Assembly: GCA_963735495.1 (NCBI GenBank)
Contig: CAVTLG010000002.1
Span: 1,116,001 to 1,180,000 of the forward strand
Direction of reading: 5' to 3'
DNA: 64,000 bases
From: CAVTLG01 sp963735495
Lineage (GTDB): Bacteria; Chloroflexota; Ktedonobacteria; Ktedonobacterales; Ktedonobacteraceae
Each line of letters starts with the position of its first letter. Position 1 is the stretch's first letter. The notes beneath the pieces were generated by a model. It did no database searches. It was not told the DNA's origin and worked only from the letters and a program-made list of their open reading frames with translations. The position numbers and the translations under genes are program-made. Below are positions 8,409 through 16,734 of the stretch, in pieces.

Positions 8409-9626
8409 ATGGATGCATTTCGCCGCAGAGAAGGTAGTAAGAGCAGTGCTTCTTCTCCACTTATGAAACCTATCTCTCTGGTGACAATTGGTTGTTTCAT
8501 TACCCTGGTTATTGTTTTTACCTGGAACTTCGCACCGTTTAGTGCACTATTTAACGCGCATGCGAGTACCGTGGTCAAGTTGCCCGGACAAATACCAGCC
8601 CTTGTCAAAACGAGTCAGATCACTACATCCACAAACACAGATACGCCAATTAATGTGACTATTGGTCTACGTCTACGTAACCAGGATGGCCTGGCCAGCT
8701 ACGTGAAGAGCGTGAGTCAGGCGAAAAACGCGACGAAGCGCACGCTGAGCGCGCAGCAGTTAACCATGGCCTACAGCCCGTTGCCTTCCAGCCAGCAAGC
8801 TGTTATCGATTATATGCAGAAATATGGATTTAGTGCCACGAAGACCTTCGAGAACCATATACTGATTGGTTTTCAAGGCACTATTGGTGAGGCTGAGCAA
8901 GCCTTTGGCGTGCAGATCAGCAACTATCGCTCACGCAGTGGTGAGACATTCTACGCTCCCACCACGGATCTGAACGTGCCAGCAGCGCTTGCGCCTTTGA
9001 TTCAGAGCGTCAGTGGTCTGGATACAGCTAGCCACCTGACTCACACGCCCATTAACAAGCCAGTGAGCAAGCCTCTAACAAAGTCGGCCACGGCCTCTGT
9101 AGCAGCGGCGACGAATTATTGCCAGGTAACAGGTAATAACTATTATACGCCATCACAGATCGCCGGTGGCTATAATCTAAGCAGCCTGTACAGTCAGGGT
9201 TTCCATGGCGAAGGGCAAACGATTGGCCTGGTCGAATTTTCCGATTATAAGAGTAGCGATATCAGTGCCTACACGGCAGCCTGCGGCGGGGGTTCAGTCC
9301 CGATCACACGCGTCGTACCGCAAGGCACCACCACTCCACCCCAGGATGATGGAGCATTCGAGGCAGACCTGGATATCGAATTAGTGGCCAGCGCAGCTCC
9401 ACACCTGGCGGGTATCAGAGTTTATGAAGCGCAGAATACTGACGCGAGCAACCTGTTAATATGGGGGCAGATCGTCAGTGACGCGACACCTGTTGTGAGT
9501 ACCAGTTGGGGAGATTGTGAAGCCGACCTTTCGTTCGAGCATCGCGCAGTCAGAGAACAGCTTACTGTTGGTTGCAGCCGCTCAGGGTCAGAGTATTTTC
9601 GCGGCAGCGGACGACACTGGCAGTGA
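8409..9626 (+). CDS. Sedolisin (S53) protease, N-terminal part before a frameshift
   Basis: Secreted acid serine protease of the sedolisin/kumamolisin family, interrupted by a one-base frameshift. ATG 8409 has GAGGAA upstream. A hydrophobic export segment lies at about 20-45 (VTIGCFITLVIVFTWNFAPF). Next comes the pro-kumamolisin activation domain (~80-210; FQGTIGEAEQAFGVQISNY). The catalytic domain starts near 235 (YTPSQIAGGYNLSSLY). The catalytic Glu318 and Asp322 (FEADLDIE) have the family spacing of four. After VVSTSWGDCEADLS the reading frame is lost at one extra T (9534/9535), and the frame runs into a stop at 9624. The catalytic Ser is in the next entry. Removing one T restores DLSSSIAQSEN, exactly what the family predicts. 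Confidence 0.85.
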   Translation: MDAFRRREGSKSSASSPLMKPISLVTIGCFITLVIVFTWNFAPFSALFNAHASTVVKLPGQIPALVKTSQITTSTNTDTPINVTIGLRLRNQDGLASYVKSVSQAKNATKRTLSAQQLTMAYSPLPSSQQAVIDYMQKYGFSATKTFENHILIGFQGTIGEAEQAFGVQISNYRSRSGETFYAPTTDLNVPAALAPLIQSVSGLDTASHLTHTPINKPVSKPLTKSATASVAAATNYCQVTGNNYYTPSQIAGGYNLSSLYSQGFHGEGQTIGLVEFSDYKSSDISAYTAACGGGSVPITRVVPQGTTTPPQDDGAFEADLDIELVASAAPHLAGIRVYEAQNTDASNLLIWGQIVSDATPVVSTSWGDCEADLSFEHRAVREQLTVGCSRSGSEYFRGSGRHWQ

Positions 9627-11748
9627 TGCTTATTGCTCCAATACTGGTACAACCCAGACCGGTGTGCAGGACCCTACCTCGCAACCCTATGTTACGAGTG
9701 TAGGAGGTACGACTCTCACATTAAGTGGCAGCAGCTATAGCTCCGAAACTGCCTGGAATAATCCTTCCACTGCATGGTTTTATCCAGCCGCTGGTGGTGG
9801 TGGTATCAGCAGTCTCTGGACTATACCAAGCTGGCAACAAGCTCCAGGTGTACCAGGTACCAGCAGTTCCGCCAGCCCATGTGCAGCGAATACTGGCAAT
9901 ACCGGGGCAAATTGCCGTGAGGTCCCTGATGTCTCCCTTTTCGCAGGGGGCGGGGGTGCCAATCAAAATTACCTGGCCTATTGTACCGTCGCACTTGCTG
10001 ACTGTGATACCGCTGGTGGTACCGCTAGTTGGGTTGTTGTACAAGGAACCTCAGCAGCCACACCAATGTGGGCGGCTATGACGGCACTGGCCAATCAAAA
10101 GTCGCTGAGCGAAGGCTACTTCAACCTCGGCTTTTTAAATCCCATGCTCTACCAGATCGCGCAAAACAGCTCAGAGTACAGTACCGCATTCCATGATGTG
10201 ACTTCTGGCAATAACAACATCAATGGTGGCACGACCTATACGGCTGGGACTGGCTATGATATGGCCACCGGACTGGGCAGTTATAACGCTGCGAACATGG
10301 CCAATGACCTGATCAGCCTCGCGTCAACCAGTACGGGAGCGCGCAGCGTGCCTGCCAGCACCACCTGGTACTTCGCCGAGGGCGCTATCGGTGGCAGTTT
10401 CCAGGAATACCTGACGGTGCTCGATCCCAGTCCCACACAGAAGGCGACGGTCACAATTCAATACCTGTTCGAGGGTCAGCCAGAGCGCACGATTACGCAT
10501 GTTGAGCCGGCTAACGCTCGCTCTACCATCAACGTCAATACCGATCTCGGTGTTACCCCGACCTCAGCGACTGTTGTATCGGTCTCAGCTATTGTGACAT
10601 CGAGCATCCCGGTAGTCGTTGAGCGTCCTATGTACTTCAAATTTGATAAGGGCCTCGTTCCCAGCGGCACCGACGTCTTTGGTGCCACCAATGACAACCA
10701 GCAGACCTTCTACTTTGCGGAAGGTGACGAGCGCCAGAATAGTACACAAAACTATTCAACATACATCACGATCCTGAATCCGAGTGCGACGCAGACAGCC
10801 AATGTGACGGTGAACTACTATGCTCAGGGAGCTCTGGTCGGCAGCAAGGTGGTGCAGGTAGGACCCTTGCAGCGTGGCACCACCACGCCCAGTGAAGCCG
10901 GTGTCACCACACAGGCAGCCATCGAAGCAACCTCTGATATTGGCGTGGTCATTGAGCGCCCGATGTACTTTAAGGACAATATTGCCACTGCTGGTGGTGT
11001 GACGACAGGCGCAGCCAGCGCTGTAGGAGCCACGTCGTTAGGTGGTTCCGCTGGCAGCGACTGGCTCTTTGCGGAGGGCTACACCGCGACGGATTTCCAG
11101 GAATATCTGGTCTTGGCGAACTTCACCAGTAGCGACACTACTGCCAGCGTCAAGCTCGAATATTCCAATGGGCAACAACAGGTAGTGCCCGTAATCGTCC
11201 CGGCCTATAGTCAATACTACTTTGATGTCAACAATGCATACAGCCATCCAGTGAGCGGTTGCGGTTGTACACCAACCTATGATGTCTCGGCTGAGGTGAC
11301 GGCTCCCACCGCCTCAATCGTCGCTGAACGTTTGATGTACTTCCACTATCTCACCAAGATCATTGGGGGTACGGATGTTGTAGGTCAAGCTGGACCATCC
11401 AGTCAGGCCAACTATAGCTTTGCAGAAGGCTATACCGCGACGAACTTCTACGATTTTATCACGCTACAAAATCCTAACACCACTGCGGTAAATGTCGTCG
11501 TCACGCTCTATGCCAACGGTACAGTCGTCCAGAAGACGCTCAAATTGGCGGCACAGAGTCGTTCAACGGTCAATGTGGATAGTCTGGTCGTGCCCATGGC
11601 GGCGGCCTATTCCCCACACGATTACAATGTATCCGCAACCGTACAGGCACTCAATGGTACGGTAGTGGCTGAACGTCCGCTGTACTTCATATATAGCAAC
11701 AATGGTGCTACTGGAGCTTCGGCTGTCTTAGGTTACACGGGAGGCTAA
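9517..11748 (+). CDS. Sedolisin protease, C-terminal part with catalytic Ser and four repeats
   Basis: This frame continues the protease after the shift; its apparent GTG start at 9517 is not a genuine initiation site, and real homology begins at SSIAQSENSLLLVAAAQGQS. The catalytic Ser is in GTSAATPMWA (Ser codon 10051-10053). The calcium-site region GTGYDMATGLGSY follows. Beyond about residue 285 come four ~110-residue repeats, each opening with a (W/Y)xFAEG motif, containing a xxYLxLxNP-like strand and closing with ER(P/L)MYF. These are probably beta-sandwich domains for surface or matrix binding. A strong terminator follows. If the shift is real, the protease is inactive; if it is an assembly error, this and the previous entry are one protein of about 1,110 residues. 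Confidence 0.85.
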   Translation: MKPTFRSSIAQSENSLLLVAAAQGQSIFAAADDTGSDAYCSNTGTTQTGVQDPTSQPYVTSVGGTTLTLSGSSYSSETAWNNPSTAWFYPAAGGGGISSLWTIPSWQQAPGVPGTSSSASPCAANTGNTGANCREVPDVSLFAGGGGANQNYLAYCTVALADCDTAGGTASWVVVQGTSAATPMWAAMTALANQKSLSEGYFNLGFLNPMLYQIAQNSSEYSTAFHDVTSGNNNINGGTTYTAGTGYDMATGLGSYNAANMANDLISLASTSTGARSVPASTTWYFAEGAIGGSFQEYLTVLDPSPTQKATVTIQYLFEGQPERTITHVEPANARSTINVNTDLGVTPTSATVVSVSAIVTSSIPVVVERPMYFKFDKGLVPSGTDVFGATNDNQQTFYFAEGDERQNSTQNYSTYITILNPSATQTANVTVNYYAQGALVGSKVVQVGPLQRGTTTPSEAGVTTQAAIEATSDIGVVIERPMYFKDNIATAGGVTTGAASAVGATSLGGSAGSDWLFAEGYTATDFQEYLVLANFTSSDTTASVKLEYSNGQQQVVPVIVPAYSQYYFDVNNAYSHPVSGCGCTPTYDVSAEVTAPTASIVAERLMYFHYLTKIIGGTDVVGQAGPSSQANYSFAEGYTATNFYDFITLQNPNTTAVNVVVTLYANGTVVQKTLKLAAQSRSTVNVDSLVVPMAAAYSPHDYNVSATVQALNGTVVAERPLYFIYSNNGATGASAVLGYTGG

Positions 11749-11790
11749 AGGCAGCGTTTCATCTTTGTTGCTCATAGCGTTCCTGAATAC

Positions 11791-11846
11791 GTGGCATGCA
11801 TTCCTCCGTCTTCGGAGTTGTGCATGCCACTATTTTTCTCTCTTTT
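11791..11846 (+). terminator. Terminator downstream of the sedolisin gene
   Basis: GTGGCATGCA and TGCATGCCAC form a perfect 10-bp stem (11791-11830) with an inner CTCCG/CGGAG pairing, followed by TATTTTTCTCTCTTTT. Confidence 0.85.
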
Positions 11847-11856
11847 GGCGGCTCTA

Positions 11857-12354
11857 TTAGATGTAGTGCAATTGTCTCAGCAGCGCAAAGATGACAAGCG
11901 CGACAATGATCACCACTACCCCTATAAGGAAGTAGATATTTCTCCGACCAAGCGAGATTTTTCCGCCGTTGGGGAGCGAACGACGGATTTCTGCCCGGCG
12001 TGCATCGAGACGCTCTTTGCGACGTTCAATACGCTTGCGACGCTTATTCTGCATGGTTTTCGCCTGCTCGCTCTCGTCTCCGTTCAGATTTTGCATGCGG
12101 CGGCGCATGGTGCGGTTGTAGCCCTCAAGCTGTTGTTGCTGCGGATTATTGCTTGTTGGAGGGGGTTTCGGTATGGTTGATTTGGCACCCGGTACCGCTG
12201 TACCCCCCACCTGCCGTTTATTACTCTTAACACTTTTTCTGACTGCCGTTGAAGCTGGCGTGGATGAGGCGGGGGTCGCTACAGGCTCGCTGTCGCTAAC
12301 AGCATTGGGGTCTACAGGTTGTTGCTTCTTACCTGGTGTGTTCGCTTTTGCCAC
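11857..12354 (-). CDS. Tail-anchored small membrane protein, unknown function
   Basis: This 165-residue protein has a Pro/Ser/Thr/Ala-rich disordered N-terminal half, a strongly basic middle (NKRRKRIERRKERLDARRAE) and one C-terminal membrane helix (IYFLIGVVVIIVALVIFALL) followed by a short tail, so most of it should face the cytoplasm. It starts at GTG 12354 with AGAGG 7 nt upstream. No family is recognised. It lies about 100 bp downstream of the tRNA nucleotidyltransferase gene on the same strand. The basic stretch could bind nucleic acid or the membrane surface, but that is a guess. Confidence 0.7.
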   Translation of the reverse strand: MAKANTPGKKQQPVDPNAVSDSEPVATPASSTPASTAVRKSVKSNKRQVGGTAVPGAKSTIPKPPPTSNNPQQQQLEGYNRTMRRRMQNLNGDESEQAKTMQNKRRKRIERRKERLDARRAEIRRSLPNGGKISLGRRNIYFLIGVVVIIVALVIFALLRQLHYI

Positions 12355-12451
12355 AATAAAACCTCTTTCTTCGCGTGGGCCTTCCTCTTAATTATCAGGC
12401 TACCGTCATCTCAGTACAATGCTCTTGTTTCGCAGGCTACGTTGGCTTCGT

Positions 12452-13879
12452 TCATCGACCAGTTTTCTGTTCTTGCGCATCTAGCAGGCTGCGGGCAATA
12501 TTTGCCGCCTCTGCTTTATCGTCTGACGAGAGTTGGCCGTCGATGACCAGGCCCAGCAGGTGCTCTTTAATAGGGCGGAGCCACGGTCCCGGGCCGCGTC
12601 CAAACATCTCCATCAATTCATTCCCATCGAGAGGACTTTTGAGTGGGACGCGTTCGGCTTCTTCCTGGAGCCGTTGTATACGTTCGCTTAGTTCAGCTAC
12701 GCGGGCCACTGCTCGGCTCACCTTGTCCACACGATAACTGGTGATATCCGCGCGAGACAGGTCCAACAGGTCAGGTAGGAGCGCATCACCGCCATCAAGC
12801 ATCAGACGGCGTACGGCGCCATCCGTCCAATCGCTGGCATAGGCATTCGCGCGCATATGCAGCTTGACCAGCAGCGAAACGTTGTCGATGAAATCACGGT
12901 CAAAGTGCAAGCGTTTGAGGATGTCGCGTGCCATGTATGCTCCCACGTCCTCGTGACCAAAGAAATGAACTTTATTATCCTCGACGCTCTTCGTGCGCGG
13001 TTTCGCAATATCATGCAAAAGCGCAGCCCAGCGCGTAGCTAGCCTGGGTGATGAGCGCTCCACAACGCGTAACACATGGGCATAGACGTCTTTGGTCGCC
13101 GGTCCACGCGGTTGCGGTTGCTGTGAGACGCCGCGCAGCTCTAGCACTTCTGGCACAATCCATTCCATTAACCCAAGTTCGATGAGGAGATCAAGCCCTT
13201 TTGCTGGATGGTGGGACAACAATAATTTGTTCATCTCGTCGCGAATACGTTCGCGGCTGATCTTCTGTAGTCGGTTGGCCTGGCGCGCGATAGCCTGCAA
13301 GGTTGTCTGTTCGATACTGAAATCAAGCTGGGCGGCGAAGCGCACGGCCCGCAGGAGCCGTAGTGGGTCCTCATCAAAGCGTTTATCTGGCTCATTGCCA
13401 ACTGCACGCAATATATGACTTTCGAGATCTTGCCGACCATGAAAGAGATCAATGATATGTCCGTTGAGCGGATCGCGTGCCAGCGCGTTAATAGTAAAGT
13501 CGCGGCGAGCCAGGTCCTCTTCCAGGCTATCGCCAAAGCATACCTCTGGTTTACGCGACTCAGGATTGTAGCGCTCGCTACGAAAGGTGGTAATTTCTAT
13601 TATGCCGCTGGCATAATGCAGGCGTACCGTCCCAAAACGCTCACCCACGAGCACAATGGCCTGCGGCCTGGTTGGCGCAACCAGGCGTTTGATCTCATCC
13701 GGGCGTGCATCGGTCGCCAGGTCCGAGTCGTTGACTTGCCCACGGTGAAGGAGTACGTCACGTACTGTTCCTCCAACCATATACAATTGTTTATGCTGTG
13801 CGTGGAAAACCTCCGCCAGCGTCATAATAATGTCGAGCATACTACAATCTATATATCCACTGTATTCCGTTTGTGTCAT
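12452..13879 (-). CDS. tRNA nucleotidyltransferase/poly(A) polymerase family protein with HD domain
   Basis: Class II nucleotidyltransferase of the CCA-adding/poly(A) polymerase family. The head contains GGTVRD (36-41) and the metal-binding DSD (51-53, in place of the more usual DxD in DFDLAT), then EITTFRSERYNPESRKPEV, FTINALARDP and the neck motif RFDEDPLRLLRAVRFAAQL. A C-terminal HD domain (RWAALLHDIAKP, then FFGHEDVGA) is typical of bacterial CCA-adding enzymes with phosphohydrolase activity. Length (475) is normal. ATG 13879 lacks a strong ribosome binding site; ATG at codon 14 is an alternative. No CCA is encoded in the tRNA-Phe gene of this window, so such an enzyme is needed. A strongly self-complementary element lies just upstream (13921-14109). 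Confidence 0.92.
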   Translation of the reverse strand: MTQTEYSGYIDCSMLDIIMTLAEVFHAQHKQLYMVGGTVRDVLLHRGQVNDSDLATDARPDEIKRLVAPTRPQAIVLVGERFGTVRLHYASGIIEITTFRSERYNPESRKPEVCFGDSLEEDLARRDFTINALARDPLNGHIIDLFHGRQDLESHILRAVGNEPDKRFDEDPLRLLRAVRFAAQLDFSIEQTTLQAIARQANRLQKISRERIRDEMNKLLLSHHPAKGLDLLIELGLMEWIVPEVLELRGVSQQPQPRGPATKDVYAHVLRVVERSSPRLATRWAALLHDIAKPRTKSVEDNKVHFFGHEDVGAYMARDILKRLHFDRDFIDNVSLLVKLHMRANAYASDWTDGAVRRLMLDGGDALLPDLLDLSRADITSYRVDKVSRAVARVAELSERIQRLQEEAERVPLKSPLDGNELMEMFGRGPGPWLRPIKEHLLGLVIDGQLSSDDKAEAANIARSLLDAQEQKTGR

Positions 13880-13920
13880 TCAAGGTAATCAGAGACCAGC
13901 ACCGTGTGCGGAAGTGAGTC

Positions 13921-14109
13921 ATATTTCCTTGCATTCAGATGAGAAATGTGCCACAGCACATTTCTAGCAACGAGAGTTGCGTTTCTGAATGCGTATGGGT
14001 ATCAGGCGGTATTCGTGACCTTGACCCCGGGACCAATCGACTTTCAGCAGCACCCAGACGACAGTCGTAAGGTACCACTATTTTCCCTCGTCTGTATGCA
14101 AGGAAATAT
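13921..14109. ncRNA. Candidate structured RNA or leader between ppk and the nucleotidyltransferase gene
   Basis: The ends ATATTTCCTTGCAT (13921-13934) and ATGCAAGGAAATAT (14096-14109) are perfect 14-bp complements. Inside lie a 9-bp stem (13931-13939 with 13984-13992) that encloses a 10-bp hairpin (AGAAATGTGC/GCACATTTCT, 13942-13965) and a 5-bp GCAAC-GAGA-GTTGC hairpin, then a 7-bp CAGACGA/TCGTCTG stem (14055-14094). The 14-bp and 9-bp stems share four bases, so they are partly exclusive. On the minus strand it would be a 5' leader 42 nt before the nucleotidyltransferase start. The GNRA loop (GAGA) appears on the plus strand. No known RNA family was recognised; it could also be a mobile palindromic repeat. 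Confidence 0.4.
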
Positions 14110-14233
14110 CAATTTTATGATGCGACTATTGTATCATGCCAGGCCACTTTCTTTAAAGAGGGTACCATGCATCCAGGAGCATTGCGCATATCTCAAGCAC
14201 GCGAGCGTGCCAATGAGCAGAGACGGGTCCGCA

Positions 14234-16381
14234 TTAAGCACTTGATGGTACCGCACTAATTGGCGCATCAATTGCCAGATCCGCGTCATTGTCCTCAAAG
14301 AGGGGATGGGTGAGGAACCAGGACTGGCAATCAAAAGGTTCTACCCCCTCGGGCGCACGTATGCGCGTATACGTGCCATCAGCATGTAATTCATGGGCGT
14401 TGCACGTATCGGACAATATTGGTTGTATCACATGCTCAATGATAGCTTTACGTACAATCCGGGATTGAATAGGGAAAAGCGTTTCAATGCGGTGATCCAG
14501 ATTTCGTTGCATCATGTCAGCACTACCCAGATACATTTCCTCTTTCCCATGGTTGCGGAAATAGTAGAGACGGCTATGCTCCAGAAAACGACCAACCAGG
14601 CTGCGTACCTTGATATTGTCACTCACGCCAGGAACGCCACGGGCAAGACTGCAAATACCACGAATAATCAGATCGATAGAGACACCGGCCTGTGACGCTC
14701 TGTATAAAGCATGAATAACATCCGGGTCAGTTAATGCATTCATCTTAAAAATAAGTCGTCCACGCCCGTGCTTCTTGTGAATGCTGATTTCGCGCTCAAT
14801 GCGCTCGATGACGCCACGGCGTAGTCCCGCAGGAGCCACCAGTAGCTTACCATACGAGCTTTGACGCGCATAACCGGTTAGCGCATTAAAAAGTGCCGTG
14901 GCGTCTTCTCCAATATCCTGGCGGCACGTTAGCAAGGCAAAGTCTTCATATATCCGCGCCGTCGTTGCATTATAGTTGCCTGTACCCAGGTGAACGTAGC
15001 GCTGTAGACCATGATCTTCTTTACGTACCACCAGAGCGATCTTGGCATGCGTTTTTAAGCCAATCAGTCCATACACCACGTGGATACCGACACGCTCTAA
15101 CTCGCGTGTCCATAGGATATTGTTCTCTTCATCGAAGCGTGCTTTCAATTCTACCAGGACCGCTACCTGCTTGCCATTCTCTGCCGCCTGTAGCAAGGCT
15201 TTAACCACCGGAGCGTTAGGTCCTACGCGGTAAAGCGTCTGTTTAATCGTGAGCACCTGCGGATCATTGGCTGCCGCGCGGATGAAGTCAATGACACTAC
15301 CGAAACCATCATAGGGATGGTGCAATAGAATATCATAGCTCTGGATCGCCGCAAATATATCTTCGCGACGAATGATCGCAGGGACGCGCGGCGTGAATGG
15401 AGGGTACTTTAATTCTGGATAGGGCAGTTTCAGCAATTCCATGGCATTATCCAGACCAAGCGGGCCATCGATAACCGTGAGATCCTCGGTTGTGACCTCC
15501 AGGCTATCCAGGAGCAAGCTACGGATACGTGCAGGCATCGACGAGTTCACCGCCAGGTCAACAACATCACCGAAACGCCGTTCGCGCACTTCTTGCTCAA
15601 TATATTCGAGCAAATCAAGGGCATCATCCTCTTGTAACTCAATATCAGCGTCGCGCAGCACGCGGAAAGGATAGGACTCCCAGACGGCAAAACCTGGGAA
15701 AAGCAGGCTCAAATTCGCCGCAATCACCTGCTCTAGCCAGACAAAACTGGCTATCTGCGTTTCACCATCTGCCACAGGTACCGGCACGAAACGTGGAAGC
15801 GCAGGTGGTACTTTGATGCGCGCAAAGAATTCGTTGTGGGCTGCATCAGTGATCACTACCGCGAGATTGAGGCTGCGATTCGAGATATGCGGAAATGGAT
15901 GCCCTGGATCTACGGCCAGGGGCGTCAGGACGGGGAAAACCTCACGCTCAAAATATGTATGCATTTCAACTATTTGTTCGGCATCCAGTTGCTCATAGTC
16001 AAGCACGTGAATATGTTGTGACGCCAGGAGCGGCAGCAGCTCGTTGCGCCAGTAGTTGCGCACCTCCTGCACCAGTGGAGCCAGCCGTTGACGCACTGCT
16101 TTCAGTTGTTGTTGCGCTGTTCGTCCATCGGGGCTACGCCTTGTAGTATGCGCGGCAACCTGATCCTTGAGACCCGCCAGGCGAATCATCATGAACTCGT
16201 CAAGGTTGGTCTCGAAGATGGCCACAAATTTGACGCGCTCAAGGAGCGGATGACGCTCATCTTTTGCTTCTTCAAAAACACGGCGGTTAAACTCAATCCA
16301 GCTTAATTCACGATTAATATAGAGATCTGGCTGATCTAATGCTGTGATTGGTGTGGCGTTGGGTGCGGTTGTCTGATCCAT
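14234..16381 (-). CDS. ppk1: Polyphosphate kinase 1
   Basis: The 715 residues are the normal length of PPK1, which reversibly polymerises the gamma-phosphate of ATP into polyphosphate. The N-terminal domain opens with YINRELSWIEFNRRVFEEA. The catalytic domains show LTIKQTLYRVG, VELKARFDEENNI, the conserved His region YVHLGTGNYNATTARIYEDF and the second region GICSLARGVPG...FLEHSRLYYFRN, with DMMQRNLDHRIE toward the end. The start is ATG 16381, in a weak translation-initiation context (AGGAGA is about 18 nt upstream). It reads in the same direction as the downstream nucleotidyltransferase gene, 354 bp away across the structured element. Confidence 0.96.
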   Translation of the reverse strand: MDQTTAPNATPITALDQPDLYINRELSWIEFNRRVFEEAKDERHPLLERVKFVAIFETNLDEFMMIRLAGLKDQVAAHTTRRSPDGRTAQQQLKAVRQRLAPLVQEVRNYWRNELLPLLASQHIHVLDYEQLDAEQIVEMHTYFEREVFPVLTPLAVDPGHPFPHISNRSLNLAVVITDAAHNEFFARIKVPPALPRFVPVPVADGETQIASFVWLEQVIAANLSLLFPGFAVWESYPFRVLRDADIELQEDDALDLLEYIEQEVRERRFGDVVDLAVNSSMPARIRSLLLDSLEVTTEDLTVIDGPLGLDNAMELLKLPYPELKYPPFTPRVPAIIRREDIFAAIQSYDILLHHPYDGFGSVIDFIRAAANDPQVLTIKQTLYRVGPNAPVVKALLQAAENGKQVAVLVELKARFDEENNILWTRELERVGIHVVYGLIGLKTHAKIALVVRKEDHGLQRYVHLGTGNYNATTARIYEDFALLTCRQDIGEDATALFNALTGYARQSSYGKLLVAPAGLRRGVIERIEREISIHKKHGRGRLIFKMNALTDPDVIHALYRASQAGVSIDLIIRGICSLARGVPGVSDNIKVRSLVGRFLEHSRLYYFRNHGKEEMYLGSADMMQRNLDHRIETLFPIQSRIVRKAIIEHVIQPILSDTCNAHELHADGTYTRIRAPEGVEPFDCQSWFLTHPLFEDNDADLAIDAPISAVPSSA

Positions 16382-16500
16382 ATGTATCTGTTTAAAGTTC
16401 TCCTGAGCCCTGCTAATCTTACCTGGTCGTAGACCTATTTTAGCATGTGGTTAGGTAACGCAGCAAACACCTGGAACGATACCACTGGCAATATTATAAG

Positions 16501-16556
16501 AGTAACTACTACTCAGGTCAGCTAGCAAAGGGGCCGCGTAGGGACAATCCCTTGCG
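16501..16556. repeat. Dispersed repeat, copy 1
   Basis: The segment AGTAACTACT...CAGGTCAGCTAGCAAAGG...GCGTAGGGACAATCCCTTGC recurs at 58752-58806 with a few substitutions and a 3-nt indel. Just downstream, CCAAGACCTTTTTT (16603-16616) and AAAAAAGGTCTTGG (16646-16659) form a perfect 14-bp inverted repeat, and GCGTAGGG recurs inverted at about 16664-16673 (CCCTACGC). The whole stretch 16501-16680 therefore looks like a non-coding palindromic mobile repeat. No gene is seen in 16382-16734. Confidence 0.65.
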
Positions 16557-16734
16557 GTTGTCCGCGTTGGGTGCAAGACGGGACGGGACGGGCCCAGGGA
16601 CGCCAAGACCTTTTTTTCTTTGCCCCACGCCGCAGATCGGCCAGCAAAAAAGGTCTTGGCTCGGCCCCTACGCGAGCTTCCACGGTTCTGAAACGTTGCC
16701 TCATTTGAGTCATTACATTATAGAGCAGATCCGC

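Noticed and set aside
9517..9540. Programmed frameshifting in the sedolisin gene.
   Set aside because: There is no slippery heptamer or downstream structure that I can see; a simple insertion of T explains the data.
14041..14170. GGTACC-containing segments as a T-box antiterminator.
   Set aside because: The conserved TGGNACCGCG core is absent, and the position relative to the gene does not fit.
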